A model generated the notes under the pieces. It did no database searches, was not told the DNA's origin, and was given only the letters and a program-made list of their open reading frames with translations. 64,000 nt of DNA from Vibrio mimicus CAIM 602 (GTDB lineage: Bacteria > Pseudomonadota > Gammaproteobacteria > Enterobacterales > Vibrionaceae), in NCBI RefSeq assembly GCF_000338875.1, contig NZ_AOMO01000055.1, positions 30,860 to 94,859 of the forward strand, given 5' to 3'. Shown piece by piece: positions 9,218 through 18,026 of this stretch. Both the position numbers and the translations under genes were made by a program. The first letter of the stretch is position 1; each line of letters starts with the position of its first letter.

Positions 9218-11401
9218 TCAGTCGATCCACTTCCATTCGTAACCTTGTAAACGAATTTCAACATCGCTTCCGCTTTCATTTTTGACGATCACGGTTTGCG
9301 GTTGATTCGAGAAGTTCACCGCGGTCGCGACGTTCATCTCTGGATAATAGGCAACATCCACCAGTGGATGAGATGACAACCAAGGTTGAGGATGTTCTTC
9401 ATTCCCCCCCAGCCATACCAGAATGTGTTGCAACAAGCGCGCATTGACCATGGTAAACGGCAGATTACCTAAGTACACCGCTCGACCTTCGCCATAATTT
9501 CTTGCCGTCAGGGCGAGATGCTGCCCTTGCGCCGCCAGTACGGCCAAATCATCTGCCTGTGGGTAAACGTAGCTTGGATTACCGAAGTCTTCCTCCCCAG
9601 CCACAAACTGGCTCAGGTAATGATCTTTGGCGATGTTCAGTGGCATGGCGACACGTCCCATGGTCAATGCCGTTTCTTTCTCAAGGCCAAAAACATCACC
9701 CAGTTGGAAATAACGTCCATTCTTTTGCAGTGCAGAAGGATCACATACCCCCAGTAAACCGCCACCATTGGCAACAAATCGACGTAAAGCTACCAGCACT
9801 TGTGGATCGGCCCAACACTCGCCACCGCTCCATGCAGAATTCGCATCGCCCGTGTTGATGATCACTTTAATGTCATCATCAATGCCGTGCTGGATGATGT
9901 CTTCAAAGCTGATGAACTCGACTTCAAATGGCAGCCCAGCCAAACATTCGAGTAAGTTATTGCCGACAAACTCCATCACATCCGGACGAGGCGGAACATA
10001 AAAGCGCTGATCGCGTGCTTGGTTTTGTAGCCAGCTACGTGCTTTGCCCCACGCGCTTAATACCGCGACTTTACCCGGCAGCTTCTGTGATTCAGTACGT
10101 GCCGTTTTATCCAAATAAGTGCCAAATTCGCGTGAAATCTCACTCACATGGTCAATAAAATGCGGGAACTGGTTAGCTAAGGAGAGATAACCACCGTAAC
10201 CAATTCGATCCAACGGTTTTTGTAACATCGCGCGGCGGATCTTAGTCCAGTTCGACATGGATTCGACAACTGGATCATTCCCTTCACGGAACACATCCGG
10301 GAAGAAATAAGGATAGAATCGTGCTTCGCGAATTTGGCTGCCTTGTGAGTCGGTTAAGCGGCGCAGTGCCACACCATCCTCCACTGCACCAATGTTGATA
10401 TCTAAACCAATTTTTTGATAGCTATCCAAGAATGGTTCGGTACCGATCCAGTGATCACCTTGGAACATGGCGGTTTTTTTGCCGGCTTGGTGAGACATTT
10501 CCACCAACTGCGCCGCAAACTCAACCACAAAATCTTGCACAAAGGTCATCCAGTCACGGTAGCGCTGTGATGGTACCTTGTACGTTCCGTTGTAATAGCC
10601 TGCATCCACAAAATCTTCAGGGGAGAGTTTATACCCAAAGCGGCGTTCAAAATCTTCCAAGGCGCGCGGGCTAACGGTTTCACCGTAACCCGTCCAATCA
10701 CGATAGATATCTTGGTTCTTTTCACCAGTATCAATCACAAAGAGGAAAGCGAAAGTCGTGAAACGCACCACAGTCGTGTGCGGGTGCTCATCCAGCCATT
10801 TTTGGAAATGTGCCAGAAGATGTGCTCGACACTCAGGATGATAAGGATCCAAACTCTTGATTTTTGGCCCTTTCCAGTCATTGGTGAGCGCGTTATACAT
10901 GGATACGCTATCCCAGACCTGGCGCGCCATGAAAGTCACCGTGTATTCATGGTAAGGCACCGCTTGGAAAATCGTCACCTGCTGGTGATCAGCATCAAAC
11001 TCCCACTGCGCAGCAGGAATCACTTGGTTCGTTGTGCGGTTACGCACTTCCCACCATTGCTTAGGATCGCTGTCGTCATCCAGCTCATACTTGTCTTTGC
11101 TGTACCCTTTTAGTGGTGTCAGCACTAAGGTTTCATCCATTGCCGTCACAGGGAAAGACATCAAGTATTTACGGTGCAAGTACTCTGGGTGTTGGTTCGC
11201 AAAGGCTTGATCGGCGCGCACTAAACACATGATCGAATAGATTTCGCTGTCTTGCTCTGCCAGACAAGCTGGCATGCTGGTGCCATCACTATCTCGCAGT
11301 GCATCCGCTTGCCAACGCTGATATAAATCCAAAACTACCTCTTCCTGTCCCACTTCGACAGGTAGGGTCATATGCCCTTTACGTGAGGTCATCTTAGTCA
11401 T
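9218..11401 (-). CDS. 1,3-beta-galactosyl-N-acetylhexosamine phosphorylase (GH112)
   Basis: A 727-residue cytoplasmic enzyme, the normal GH112 length, without a signal peptide. The family phosphorolyses Gal-beta-1,3-GalNAc (galacto-N-biose) or Gal-beta-1,3-GlcNAc (lacto-N-biose) to Gal-1-phosphate plus free HexNAc. QGDHWIGTEPF at ~314-324 carries Asp316, which probably corresponds to the catalytic Asp313 of the bifidobacterial enzyme. The start at 11401 has GGAG eight bases upstream. It follows the GH88 gene after 68 bp and shares its operon. GalT in the same locus can take up the Gal-1-P. Marine Vibrio enzymes of this family are known to prefer galacto-N-biose, the mucin core-1 disaccharide, so mucin-type substrate is likely (inference). 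Confidence 0.92.
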   Translation of the reverse strand: MTKMTSRKGHMTLPVEVGQEEVVLDLYQRWQADALRDSDGTSMPACLAEQDSEIYSIMCLVRADQAFANQHPEYLHRKYLMSFPVTAMDETLVLTPLKGYSKDKYELDDDSDPKQWWEVRNRTTNQVIPAAQWEFDADHQQVTIFQAVPYHEYTVTFMARQVWDSVSMYNALTNDWKGPKIKSLDPYHPECRAHLLAHFQKWLDEHPHTTVVRFTTFAFLFVIDTGEKNQDIYRDWTGYGETVSPRALEDFERRFGYKLSPEDFVDAGYYNGTYKVPSQRYRDWMTFVQDFVVEFAAQLVEMSHQAGKKTAMFQGDHWIGTEPFLDSYQKIGLDINIGAVEDGVALRRLTDSQGSQIREARFYPYFFPDVFREGNDPVVESMSNWTKIRRAMLQKPLDRIGYGGYLSLANQFPHFIDHVSEISREFGTYLDKTARTESQKLPGKVAVLSAWGKARSWLQNQARDQRFYVPPRPDVMEFVGNNLLECLAGLPFEVEFISFEDIIQHGIDDDIKVIINTGDANSAWSGGECWADPQVLVALRRFVANGGGLLGVCDPSALQKNGRYFQLGDVFGLEKETALTMGRVAMPLNIAKDHYLSQFVAGEEDFGNPSYVYPQADDLAVLAAQGQHLALTARNYGEGRAVYLGNLPFTMVNARLLQHILVWLGGNEEHPQPWLSSHPLVDVAYYPEMNVATAVNFSNQPQTVIVKNESGSDVEIRLQGYEWKWID

Positions 11402-11427
11402 CTTTCATACTCCGAAAAGTTGCGATT

Positions 11428-11451
11428 CTAGGCTGAACTCCCTCAGCCTAG
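11428..11451 (-). other. Intercistronic hairpin between GH88 and GH112 genes
   Basis: CTAGGCTGA and TCAGCCTAG form a perfect 9-bp stem with a 6-base loop in the 68-bp gap. There is no T-run after it, so it is more likely an mRNA processing or stability element than a terminator. Confidence 0.6.
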
Positions 11452-11469
11452 AGAAGAGAAGTCACTGAC

Positions 11470-12675
11470 TTACCAGAAGAAGTTCCGGTAGCCGTTTGCA
11501 CGCATCAGCGCTTCTAGATAGTAGTAATCACCATAAGGCAGCATGTTGTTGCAAAGACCGACTTTGACGAAGGATGCGCCTTCCGCCAGCAGACCGAGTG
11601 CCTTTTCATCATTGGTTAAATCGCATTGCTTCATGAGACCTTGCAGCAAGAACAGACCCCAATCGCGGTACATTTTTGCTTCTTGTTCATCGTCAATGCA
11701 CTGCGCAATCAGCAGCAAGCCTGCCGCGGTAATCGCACCAGCAGAGCTGTCCTTATACTGAATTTCATCGGCCGGTAGGCAGTAATCCCACACGGGTACA
11801 CCATCGTCCGTGATGTGGTCAGTCGCGTATTTCGCAAGCTGCTTCGCGAGCGTTAAAAACTGCTCATCACCCGTATAAAGGTAGGTTTGGGCAAAGCCGT
11901 GAATCGCCCATGATTGGCCACGAGCCCAGCAAGAATCATCCGCGTAACCTTGGAAAGTCTCGCCCTTAAGCGGCTGTTGAGTCACTGGATGGAAATTAAA
12001 TGAGTGATAGGTTGAGAAATCATCACGCACTATGTGCTTGGCTAAGGTTTCACTGTGGCGCTTAGCCGCATTCGCATAGACCGGTGAACCTGTCATCTTT
12101 GATGCCCAAAAGAGCAATGCCGTGTTTTGCAAAGAATCGATGATCGATTTTCCTTGAGTGATTTCAGGCCCAAGGGGATGCGTATCGTTCCACGCAACAA
12201 TGTAACCACCAATTTTGCGGAATCGATGAATAAGATGATCGGCGGCGCGAATCGCCATCATCTTGGATTCTTCATCCCCTGTCAGTTGATAGTCCGCAAC
12301 ACAGCTTAAGCTGTATTGAAAACCTAAATCATGATCCAACCAGAACGGATCCAAAAGCATGTTGGCAAAGTAAGATTTGCGCAGCTTAGCGCTGTTTTTA
12401 AAGGTTTCTTGGCCTGTCATTTGGTAACAAAGCCAGAGTTCCCCCGTCCAAAATGAGGATACCCAATCAAATTGGCCACAAAATTCCCATTGATGATCGT
12501 GAGTACCGATTTTAGGGTTACGCTCACCAATTTTCGGAATATTACGTGCAATAGCTTCCACCACTTTACTCAGATGATTGAGTACCCGAGGTTCATCTAA
12601 CATGCTTGGCAATGGTCGAAGTGCAATAGGTTTGGTCATATAAGTCATTCTCATCAATGATTCGATTTGCTTCAT
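11470..12675 (-). CDS. Unsaturated glucuronyl hydrolase (GH88)
   Basis: About 401 residues, typical for GH88 (alpha6/alpha6 barrel). The N-terminal catalytic region matches the family: FDWVSSFWTGELWLCY near residue 70, AADHLIHRF, and DDSCWARGQSWAIHGFAQTYLYTG with the conserved GQxWAIxG block. GH88 hydrates the 4,5-unsaturated uronic acid at the non-reducing end of disaccharides made by PL8 lyases, releasing 5-keto-4-deoxyuronate and HexNAc. There is no signal peptide, so it works in the cytoplasm. Start choices are ATG 12675 (used here), TTG 12681 and ATG 12639. The last has GAGA nine bases upstream and avoids an inverted repeat that overlaps the first two, so it may be the true start. First gene of the GH88-GH112 operon. 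Confidence 0.9.
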   Translation of the reverse strand: MKQIESLMRMTYMTKPIALRPLPSMLDEPRVLNHLSKVVEAIARNIPKIGERNPKIGTHDHQWEFCGQFDWVSSFWTGELWLCYQMTGQETFKNSAKLRKSYFANMLLDPFWLDHDLGFQYSLSCVADYQLTGDEESKMMAIRAADHLIHRFRKIGGYIVAWNDTHPLGPEITQGKSIIDSLQNTALLFWASKMTGSPVYANAAKRHSETLAKHIVRDDFSTYHSFNFHPVTQQPLKGETFQGYADDSCWARGQSWAIHGFAQTYLYTGDEQFLTLAKQLAKYATDHITDDGVPVWDYCLPADEIQYKDSSAGAITAAGLLLIAQCIDDEQEAKMYRDWGLFLLQGLMKQCDLTNDEKALGLLAEGASFVKVGLCNNMLPYGDYYYLEALMRANGYRNFFW

Positions 12676-12712
12676 AAGCAAGCTAATACTGAAATCATAA
12701 CTTGCTTATGAA
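12671..12712. repeat. Perfect 12-bp inverted repeat at the GH88 5' end
   Basis: TTCATAAGCAAG at 12671-12682 is the exact reverse complement of CTTGCTTATGAA at 12701-12712, with an 18-bp spacer. It overlaps two of three candidate start codons of GH88. It could be an operator or an mRNA hairpin hiding the ribosome site. Confidence 0.7.
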
Positions 12713-12741
12713 ATATTCACATCACGCCGAGTCACATTTTC

Positions 12742-12771
12742 CAAAACATCATTTCAAAAAACATAATTTCA
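12742..12771. promoter_or_regulatory. Two tandem KdgR-like boxes upstream of GH88
   Basis: CAAAACATCATTTCA (12742-12756) fits TRAAAYR-N-YRTTTYA with one mismatch. The directly adjacent AAAAACATAATTTCA (12757-12771) fits with two. They lie in the 145-bp gap between kduD and GH88, which suggests that the GH88-GH112 unit has its own regulated promoter. Confidence 0.6.
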
Positions 12772-12820
12772 AAACAAACATGCTAATTTTGTGACTGATA
12801 CGCGGTGAATTACAGGCTTA

Positions 12821-13582
12821 CTAGCGAGCCAACCAACCACCGTCTACTGCAATGGTGTAACCATTGACGTAATCCGAGGCTGGCGAAGCCAAGAACACCA
12901 CTGGGCCAGCTAAATCGCTTGGCAAACCCCAACGCTGAGCCGGAATGCGTGACAGAATTTCTTGGTTACGATCGGCATCCGCTCTGAGTGCCGCCGTGTT
13001 ATTGGTTGCCATATATCCTGGTGCAATCGCGTTAACATTGATGCCTTGTGAAGCCCACTCATTGGCCAGCAAACGAGTGATACCCATAACGGCACTTTTT
13101 GATGCGGTATAAGAAGGCACACGGATCCCGCCTTGGAAAGAAAGCATGGAAGCAATATTGATGATTTTTCCGCCTTGACCTTGTGAGAGGAACTGCCTTG
13201 CGACCGCCTGTGAAAGGAAGAAAACGCTTTTAATATTGATGTCCATGACATCATCCCAGTCTTTTTCTGTAAATTCGATGGCATCCGCACGACGGATAAT
13301 GCCCGCGTTGTTGACTAGAATATCGATGCGTCCCGCTAATCCCACCGCTTCATCAACGACTTTAGTAATGACTTGCTGATCACTCAGATCGGCCGTAATT
13401 GAGAAAAACCGCTGACCAGCCGCTTCAACCAGTTCAGGCGTATCCGCCGCATCGGCATAGTTAACGCCTACAATGTCACAACCTGCTTGCGCCAGTGCAA
13501 CTGCCATTCCTTGGCCTAAACCGGTATTACACCCCGTGACTAACGCCACTTTTCCTTTAAGATCAAAAGCTTCTAATATCAT
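12821..13582 (-). CDS. kduD: 2-dehydro-3-deoxy-D-gluconate 5-dehydrogenase (SDR family)
   Basis: A 253-residue short-chain dehydrogenase with TGCNTGLGQG at 16-25 (NAD-binding), NNAG at 91-94 and the YxxxK pair Tyr158/Lys162. It reduces 2,5-diketo-3-deoxygluconate, the KduI product, to 2-keto-3-deoxygluconate with NAD(P)H. Sequence reading gives SDR with confidence. The KduD assignment rests on the overall match (MILEAFDLKGKVALVTG start, DGGWLAR end) and on kduI, kdgK and eda next to it. It lies 128 bp after galT with a KdgR-like box in the gap, so it may have its own promoter. Confidence 0.92.
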   Translation of the reverse strand: MILEAFDLKGKVALVTGCNTGLGQGMAVALAQAGCDIVGVNYADAADTPELVEAAGQRFFSITADLSDQQVITKVVDEAVGLAGRIDILVNNAGIIRRADAIEFTEKDWDDVMDINIKSVFFLSQAVARQFLSQGQGGKIINIASMLSFQGGIRVPSYTASKSAVMGITRLLANEWASQGINVNAIAPGYMATNNTAALRADADRNQEILSRIPAQRWGLPSDLAGPVVFLASPASDYVNGYTIAVDGGWLAR

Positions 13583-13642
13583 TTCTGGATTCCTGTAAAT
13601 TCGATTTACTCTTTCGTTTTATGAAAGTTATGAACATTTTTT

Positions 13643-13657
13643 AAAAACAATGTTCCA
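13643..13657. promoter_or_regulatory. KdgR-like box upstream of kduD
   Basis: AAAAACAATGTTCCA fits the palindrome TRAAAYR-N-YRTTTYA at 13 of 15 positions and lies 60-75 bp upstream of the kduD start codon. Confidence 0.5.
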
Positions 13658-13710
13658 AATTTTAATTAAGGCAAAAAAAATATGCGGATGCACAAGCGTT
13701 ACTGCTGCTC

Positions 13711-14766
13711 TTACCTTGCTTGTTGTCGGTAATGCACCGCACTCACACTTCTCAATCTTTCTGCGGCCTGTTCTGGCGTTAAATCACGCTGGCTTTCTGC
13801 CAACATCTCATAACCCACCATAAATTTACGCACGGTCGCACTACGCAATAGCGGTGGATAAAACAGTGCGTGTACTTGCCAATGTTGACAATCTTGATCG
13901 TCCAAGAAAGGGGCACCATGCCAGCCCATTGAGTACGGGAATGTGCATTGGAAAAGGTTGTCATAACGCGTGGTCAGCGCTTTGATCGAGATAGCCAAGT
14001 CCTGACGTTGTTCACCAGACAATTCCGTTAAACGACTCACCCGTTGTTTGGGTAACAGCAAGGTTTCAAACGGCCACGCCGCCCAATAGGGCACCAGTGC
14101 TACCCAAAATTCTGTCTCAACGACAACGCGTTCTTGCAGTGCTAACTCACGCTGAACATAGTCGTACAGCAAAGGCGAACCGTGTTGAGCAAAATAATCC
14201 GCTTGATGTCGATCTTTTTGGCTGACCAGCGTAGGCACAAAGCTGTTGGCCCAGATTTGTCCATGCGGGTGCGGCTGGGAACAGCCCATGGTCGCACCTT
14301 TATTTTCAAACACTTGAACCCAAGGGTAGTGTTGACTCAGCTCCTGAGTTTGCTCAATCCAAGTCCGGATCACTTGCTCAATTTCAGCAGATTCCAATTC
14401 TGGGAGTGTCTTGCTGTGATCGGCAGAGAAACAGATCACTCGGCTTTCGCCTCGTGCGCTGTGCATTTTAAAAAGCGGATCACTCAACTGTTCTGAAAAG
14501 GGTGTGGTTTCCGTCAATGCTGCAAAGTCATTCTTAAATACATAAGTGCCACTGTAGGTCGGATTGACTTCCCCATTGACTCGCTGATTTCCGGGACATA
14601 AAAAGCAGCCTTTGTCGTAGCTTGGTAGTGACTGCTCACTGGCAGCTTCTTGCTGCCCCTGCCATGGGCGCTTCGCTCTGTGGGGAGACACCAACACCCA
14701 CTCACCAGTCAACGGGTTATAGCGACGGTGCGGATGCTCTGCTACTTCAAATTCTTCTAACGTCAT
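13711..14766 (-). CDS. galT: Galactose-1-phosphate uridylyltransferase
   Basis: A 351-residue GalT of the HIT superfamily. The N-terminal [20 protein letters not shown] block is nearly diagnostic. CFLC (Cys54, Cys57) are metal ligands, and QPHPHGQ carries the catalytic His166 and His168 region. It transfers UMP from UDP-glucose to Gal-1-P. There is no galE, galK or galM beside it. Instead it is the third gene of kdgK-eda-galT, close to the GH112 phosphorylase that makes Gal-1-P directly, so galactokinase is not needed. If the genome also has the usual gal operon elsewhere, this would be a second, pathway-dedicated copy (inference). Confidence 0.95.
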   Translation of the reverse strand: MTLEEFEVAEHPHRRYNPLTGEWVLVSPHRAKRPWQGQQEAASEQSLPSYDKGCFLCPGNQRVNGEVNPTYSGTYVFKNDFAALTETTPFSEQLSDPLFKMHSARGESRVICFSADHSKTLPELESAEIEQVIRTWIEQTQELSQHYPWVQVFENKGATMGCSQPHPHGQIWANSFVPTLVSQKDRHQADYFAQHGSPLLYDYVQRELALQERVVVETEFWVALVPYWAAWPFETLLLPKQRVSRLTELSGEQRQDLAISIKALTTRYDNLFQCTFPYSMGWHGAPFLDDQDCQHWQVHALFYPPLLRSATVRKFMVGYEMLAESQRDLTPEQAAERLRSVSAVHYRQQAR

Positions 14767-14832
14767 GTTTCCAATACTCTCTACATCCCAGATTTCAACT
14801 TGATGGCGTTACCTCAACATCCATCACCACTT

Positions 14833-15465
14833 TCAAACCGTCAGTGCATCTACCGCTTTGCGAACCAGATTGCCGATCTCAGGCCAGCTCTGTTCATCAA
14901 TCAATTGACCCGGAACCATCCATGTACCGCCACAAGCCAGCACGCTGCTAATGGCTAAATAATCTTGAATATTGGCGGCTGAAATTCCGCCTGTTGGCAT
15001 GAATTTCACCGGGTAAACCGCGTTCAACGCTTTGAGCATTTCAGTACCGCCCGATGCACTTGCAGGGAAAAACTTCAATGTCTTCAAGCCCATTTCCATT
15101 GCTTGCTCAACAAGGCTCGGGTTATTGACGCCGGGAACAATGGTGACACCACGTTGTTGGCAATATTTGACTATGGTTGGGTTAAAACCGGGGCTGACGA
15201 TAAAATCGACTCCCGCTTCAATCGCGGCATCCACTTGATCGGTTCTAAGCACGGTGCCCGCCCCAATCAACATATCGGGATAAGCTTGGCGCATTAAGCG
15301 AATCGCCTCTGCTGCAGCTTCCGTTCTGAATGTCACTTCGGCACAAGGCAGACCGTTCTCCACTAAGGTTTTCGCTAATTGCACCGCATCTTCTGAATGC
15401 TTAATCGCAATCACGGGAACGACTTTCATCGCACTTAACTGTTTCTCTAATTGGTTTTTACTCAT
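14833..15465 (-). CDS. eda: 2-dehydro-3-deoxy-phosphogluconate / 4-hydroxy-2-oxoglutarate aldolase
   Basis: A 210-residue class I aldolase. LKFFPA holds the Schiff-base Lys131, AEVTFRT has Glu43 (acid/base), and GAGTVL and SPGFNP are the other family blocks. It splits KDPG to pyruvate and glyceraldehyde-3-phosphate. It lies 22 bp after kdgK and 66 bp before galT in one leftward operon. Vibrios often carry another eda for the Entner-Doudoroff route, and this copy is likely dedicated to uronate breakdown. Confidence 0.95.
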   Translation of the reverse strand: MSKNQLEKQLSAMKVVPVIAIKHSEDAVQLAKTLVENGLPCAEVTFRTEAAAEAIRLMRQAYPDMLIGAGTVLRTDQVDAAIEAGVDFIVSPGFNPTIVKYCQQRGVTIVPGVNNPSLVEQAMEMGLKTLKFFPASASGGTEMLKALNAVYPVKFMPTGGISAANIQDYLAISSVLACGGTWMVPGQLIDEQSWPEIGNLVRKAVDALTV

Positions 15466-15487
15466 TTTTCTCTCCTAGCATGACTGT

Positions 15488-16417
15488 TCACAGTGTTGGC
15501 ATTGCATCTTGCGCGATGATGGCTCCGTAGTGGCGTATCACCTGCCCCGCCAATGTATGCCCAGCTAAAGCCGCTTGAATTGCGTCTTGGCTAGACAACC
15601 ACTTATAGAGGTATGCTGCGTTAAATGAGTCCCCCGCCGCAGTGGTATCAACCACATCGTGAATCGCCGTTGTCGGTACCCACTGCTCTTTGCCTTTCGT
15701 CACAACCATGCAGCCATCACTGCCGGACTTGAGCACCAGTTGAGCCAAACCAAAAGCTTGTAAGCGCGTTAAGGTGTCATTTTGCGTTTTTTCTTGATAC
15801 AGCTTTTGCTCATCGTCTAGGGTCAGTAATGCAATATCCGTCAGTGCCAAAATCTGTTCATAACATTCCTGAGCTTGTGCTGGCGTTGGCCATAAGCGCT
15901 CTCGATAGTTGCTATCAAACACCACTACACAGCCCGATTCTTTTAACTTTTTGATTAAATTCAGTAGCTTGATTAACGAGGCGCTATCTTGAATGGCTAA
16001 GGTAATTCCCGAGAGATAGATAAGGTCGTAGTCAGACAGAATGGTGCACAAGTGGTCATTCTCTTCCCGAGCGATCCAGTAACGAGCTGCTGCATCTTGT
16101 CGCCAGTAATGAAAATCACGCTCACCATCTTCTCGATTTTCAATCAGATACAAACCGGGCAATTTATCTGCATAACGAGCCACGTGAGTGGTATCCACGC
16201 CTTCTTGTTGCCAGCTTTTGATCATGTCATCGCTAAGATGGTCTTTACCCAGTGCTGTAAAGTAGCTGACCGATAGATCTAACTTTGCAGCGCGAGCTAA
16301 ACGAGCAAGGTAGACAGCAGTATTCAGCGTATCGCCACCAAAGCCCTGTCGTAGTCCCGACTGAGTTTTCTGGATCTCCAGCATACATTCGCCCAGTACA
16401 GCAATTTTCTTTTTCAT
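15488..16417 (-). CDS. kdgK: 2-dehydro-3-deoxygluconokinase (PfkB family)
   Basis: A 309-residue ribokinase-family sugar kinase. The N-terminal GECMLEIQ and GFGGDTLNTAVYLARL are typical of KdgK. DTTAAGDSFNAAYL near residues 247-260 is the PfkB signature with the catalytic Asp. It phosphorylates 2-keto-3-deoxygluconate to KDPG, the Eda substrate. It is the first gene of the leftward kdgK-eda-galT operon and divergent from kduI across a 305-bp spacer that holds two perfect KdgR-like boxes. Confidence 0.94.
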   Translation of the reverse strand: MKKKIAVLGECMLEIQKTQSGLRQGFGGDTLNTAVYLARLARAAKLDLSVSYFTALGKDHLSDDMIKSWQQEGVDTTHVARYADKLPGLYLIENREDGERDFHYWRQDAAARYWIAREENDHLCTILSDYDLIYLSGITLAIQDSASLIKLLNLIKKLKESGCVVVFDSNYRERLWPTPAQAQECYEQILALTDIALLTLDDEQKLYQEKTQNDTLTRLQAFGLAQLVLKSGSDGCMVVTKGKEQWVPTTAIHDVVDTTAAGDSFNAAYLYKWLSSQDAIQAALAGHTLAGQVIRHYGAIIAQDAMPTL

Positions 16418-16487
16418 AGTGACGTACCTAATACAGCAATCTACATTTCAAGCTATGTAGAGTATTTAATCACACGAAATTTATTTT

Positions 16488-16502
16488 TAAAACGACATTT
16501 CA
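16488..16502. promoter_or_regulatory. KdgR-like box, kdgK/kduI intergenic region (proximal to kdgK)
   Basis: TAAAACGACATTTCA matches the 15-bp palindrome TRAAAYR-N-YRTTTYA at every position. It lies 71 bp upstream of the kdgK start codon. Confidence 0.65.
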
Positions 16503-16543
16503 ATTTAAGTTTTGTGATGTTTTCTTTTCTGTGAGCAAGTTAA

Positions 16544-16558
16544 TAAAACGTCATTTCA
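16544..16558. promoter_or_regulatory. KdgR-like box, kdgK/kduI intergenic region (second copy)
   Basis: TAAAACGTCATTTCA is a second perfect match to TRAAAYR-N-YRTTTYA, 56 bp from the first copy. The remaining spacer up to kduI holds a 7-bp inverted repeat, ATGTCAC/GTGACAT (16675-16699), just before the kduI ribosome-binding site. Confidence 0.65.
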
Positions 16559-16722
16559 AAAATTTTCATTTAAAGTAAGAGTGGTAAAGTGTCTACAAGT
16601 TGAATGCGGGTGGCCGTGCAGAAGGTAAAAAAGAGCAACACCGTTACCGAAAAGCACCGCTATACAGTTGTTTCATGTCACAGAGAGACACGGTGACATA
16701 CTTATTGAAAGAGAATTGAGTA

Positions 16723-17559
16723 ATGCAAATACGCCAAGCAATCCATAGCCAACATGCGAAAACACTCGACACTGAAAATCTACGCAGCCAGTTTTTGGTT
16801 GAGTCGATCTTTGTTGATGACCAATACACCATGACTTACAGCCATATCGACCGCATTGTGTTTGGTGGGATCAAGCCCCTTAACCAAACACTGAGCTTTG
16901 CGGCAGATTTAGGCAAAACGTTCGGCGTTGATTACTTCTTGCAACGCCGCGAATTAGGGCTGATTAACATCGGCGGCGATGGCGTGGTGACTGTTGATGG
17001 TGAGACTTACCAAGTTGCGGCCAAAGAAGCCTTGTATGTGGGTATGGGGGCTAAAGAGATCGCATTCGCTAGTGTAAACCCTGCGGATCCTGCGAAGTTT
17101 TACTACAACAGCGCACCAGCTCATCAAGCTTATCCAAACAAAAAGATCACCTTACAAGAAGCGTCACCCGTGACTTTGGGTGATGCCGCCACCAGTAACA
17201 AACGGACCATATACAAGTACATCGTTCCAGATGTGTTGCCAACATGCCAATTACTGATGGGACTCACTCAACTCGAACCTGGATCACTGTGGAATACCAT
17301 GCCTTGCCATACTCACGAGCGCCGGATGGAAGTCTACTTTTACTTTGGCATGCAAGATGACGCAGCCGTGTTCCACTTGATGGGTGAACCGAAAGAAACA
17401 CGCCACCTCGTTGTGCGTAACGAGCAAGCGGTTATTTCACCAAGCTGGTCTATCCATTCAGGCGTGGGCACTCAGGCTTACACCTTTATCTGGGGTATGG
17501 TGGGTGAAAACCAAGTCTTCACTGATATGGATCATATCGCAATGCAAGACTTGCTATAA
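16723..17559 (+). CDS. kduI: 5-dehydro-4-deoxy-D-glucuronate isomerase
   Basis: A 278-residue cupin isomerase, exactly the family length. The zinc ligands are all present and at the E. coli positions: His196, His198 and Glu203 in [13 protein letters not shown], and His245 in WSIHSG. It isomerises 5-keto-4-deoxyuronate, the GH88 product after ring opening, to 2,5-diketo-3-deoxygluconate for KduD. The start at 16723 has GAGA about ten bases upstream. It is transcribed rightward, divergent from kdgK, and ends at an intrinsic terminator. Confidence 0.96.
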   Translation: MQIRQAIHSQHAKTLDTENLRSQFLVESIFVDDQYTMTYSHIDRIVFGGIKPLNQTLSFAADLGKTFGVDYFLQRRELGLINIGGDGVVTVDGETYQVAAKEALYVGMGAKEIAFASVNPADPAKFYYNSAPAHQAYPNKKITLQEASPVTLGDAATSNKRTIYKYIVPDVLPTCQLLMGLTQLEPGSLWNTMPCHTHERRMEVYFYFGMQDDAAVFHLMGEPKETRHLVVRNEQAVISPSWSIHSGVGTQAYTFIWGMVGENQVFTDMDHIAMQDLL

Positions 17560-17738
17560 CGAAGTCATTTCCTCACTTATTGGCCAACCTAAGTGATTAG
17601 GAAGAGTGATGAGATCATTCCATGGGTAACATGGATACACATCGACTGGATTCAATGAGCCTCTAAGTTACTGGATAACTTGGATGATAAGCTTAATGGA
17701 TCACAAAACGGTGATGTATAGCTGTTCTTAACTCAAAG

Positions 17739-17757
17739 CGCCCTCCATGGGCGTTTT
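17739..17757 (+). terminator. Intrinsic terminator after kduI
   Basis: CGCCC-TCCAT-GGGCG forms a 5-bp G/C stem with a 5-base loop, followed by six T residues. It lies 180 bp after the kduI stop. The stretch between 17560 and 17738 contains no ORF or other element I can recognise. Confidence 0.75.
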
Positions 17758-17927
17758 TTATTTTAAAAACATAAAGATAAATTGTTTTTCGACATTTACT
17801 TTTTACTTCCTCCCGCTTAGCCCTACTTTTTTCAGGTGTAAATACCTATCTATCTCAATCTGTGACTTTCGTTTTATTATTTTCGTTTTTTATCTACAGT
17901 TTTGATTTTGATCTTACTTTAAATAAT

Positions 17928-17942
17928 TAAAACGCCATTTCT
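17928..17942. promoter_or_regulatory. KdgR-like box upstream of the porin gene
   Basis: TAAAACGCCATTTCT fits TRAAAYR-N-YRTTTYA with one mismatch, 85-99 bp upstream of the porin start codon. The surrounding 17760-18026 stretch is A/T rich and otherwise featureless. Confidence 0.6.
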
Positions 17943-18026
17943 ATTTTAATGATTGAAAAGATCTATATTATTGCAATGGTGAATCAGTTCACTAGAAAAC
18001 CAATAATTTTAAGAAATGGAAAGCGT

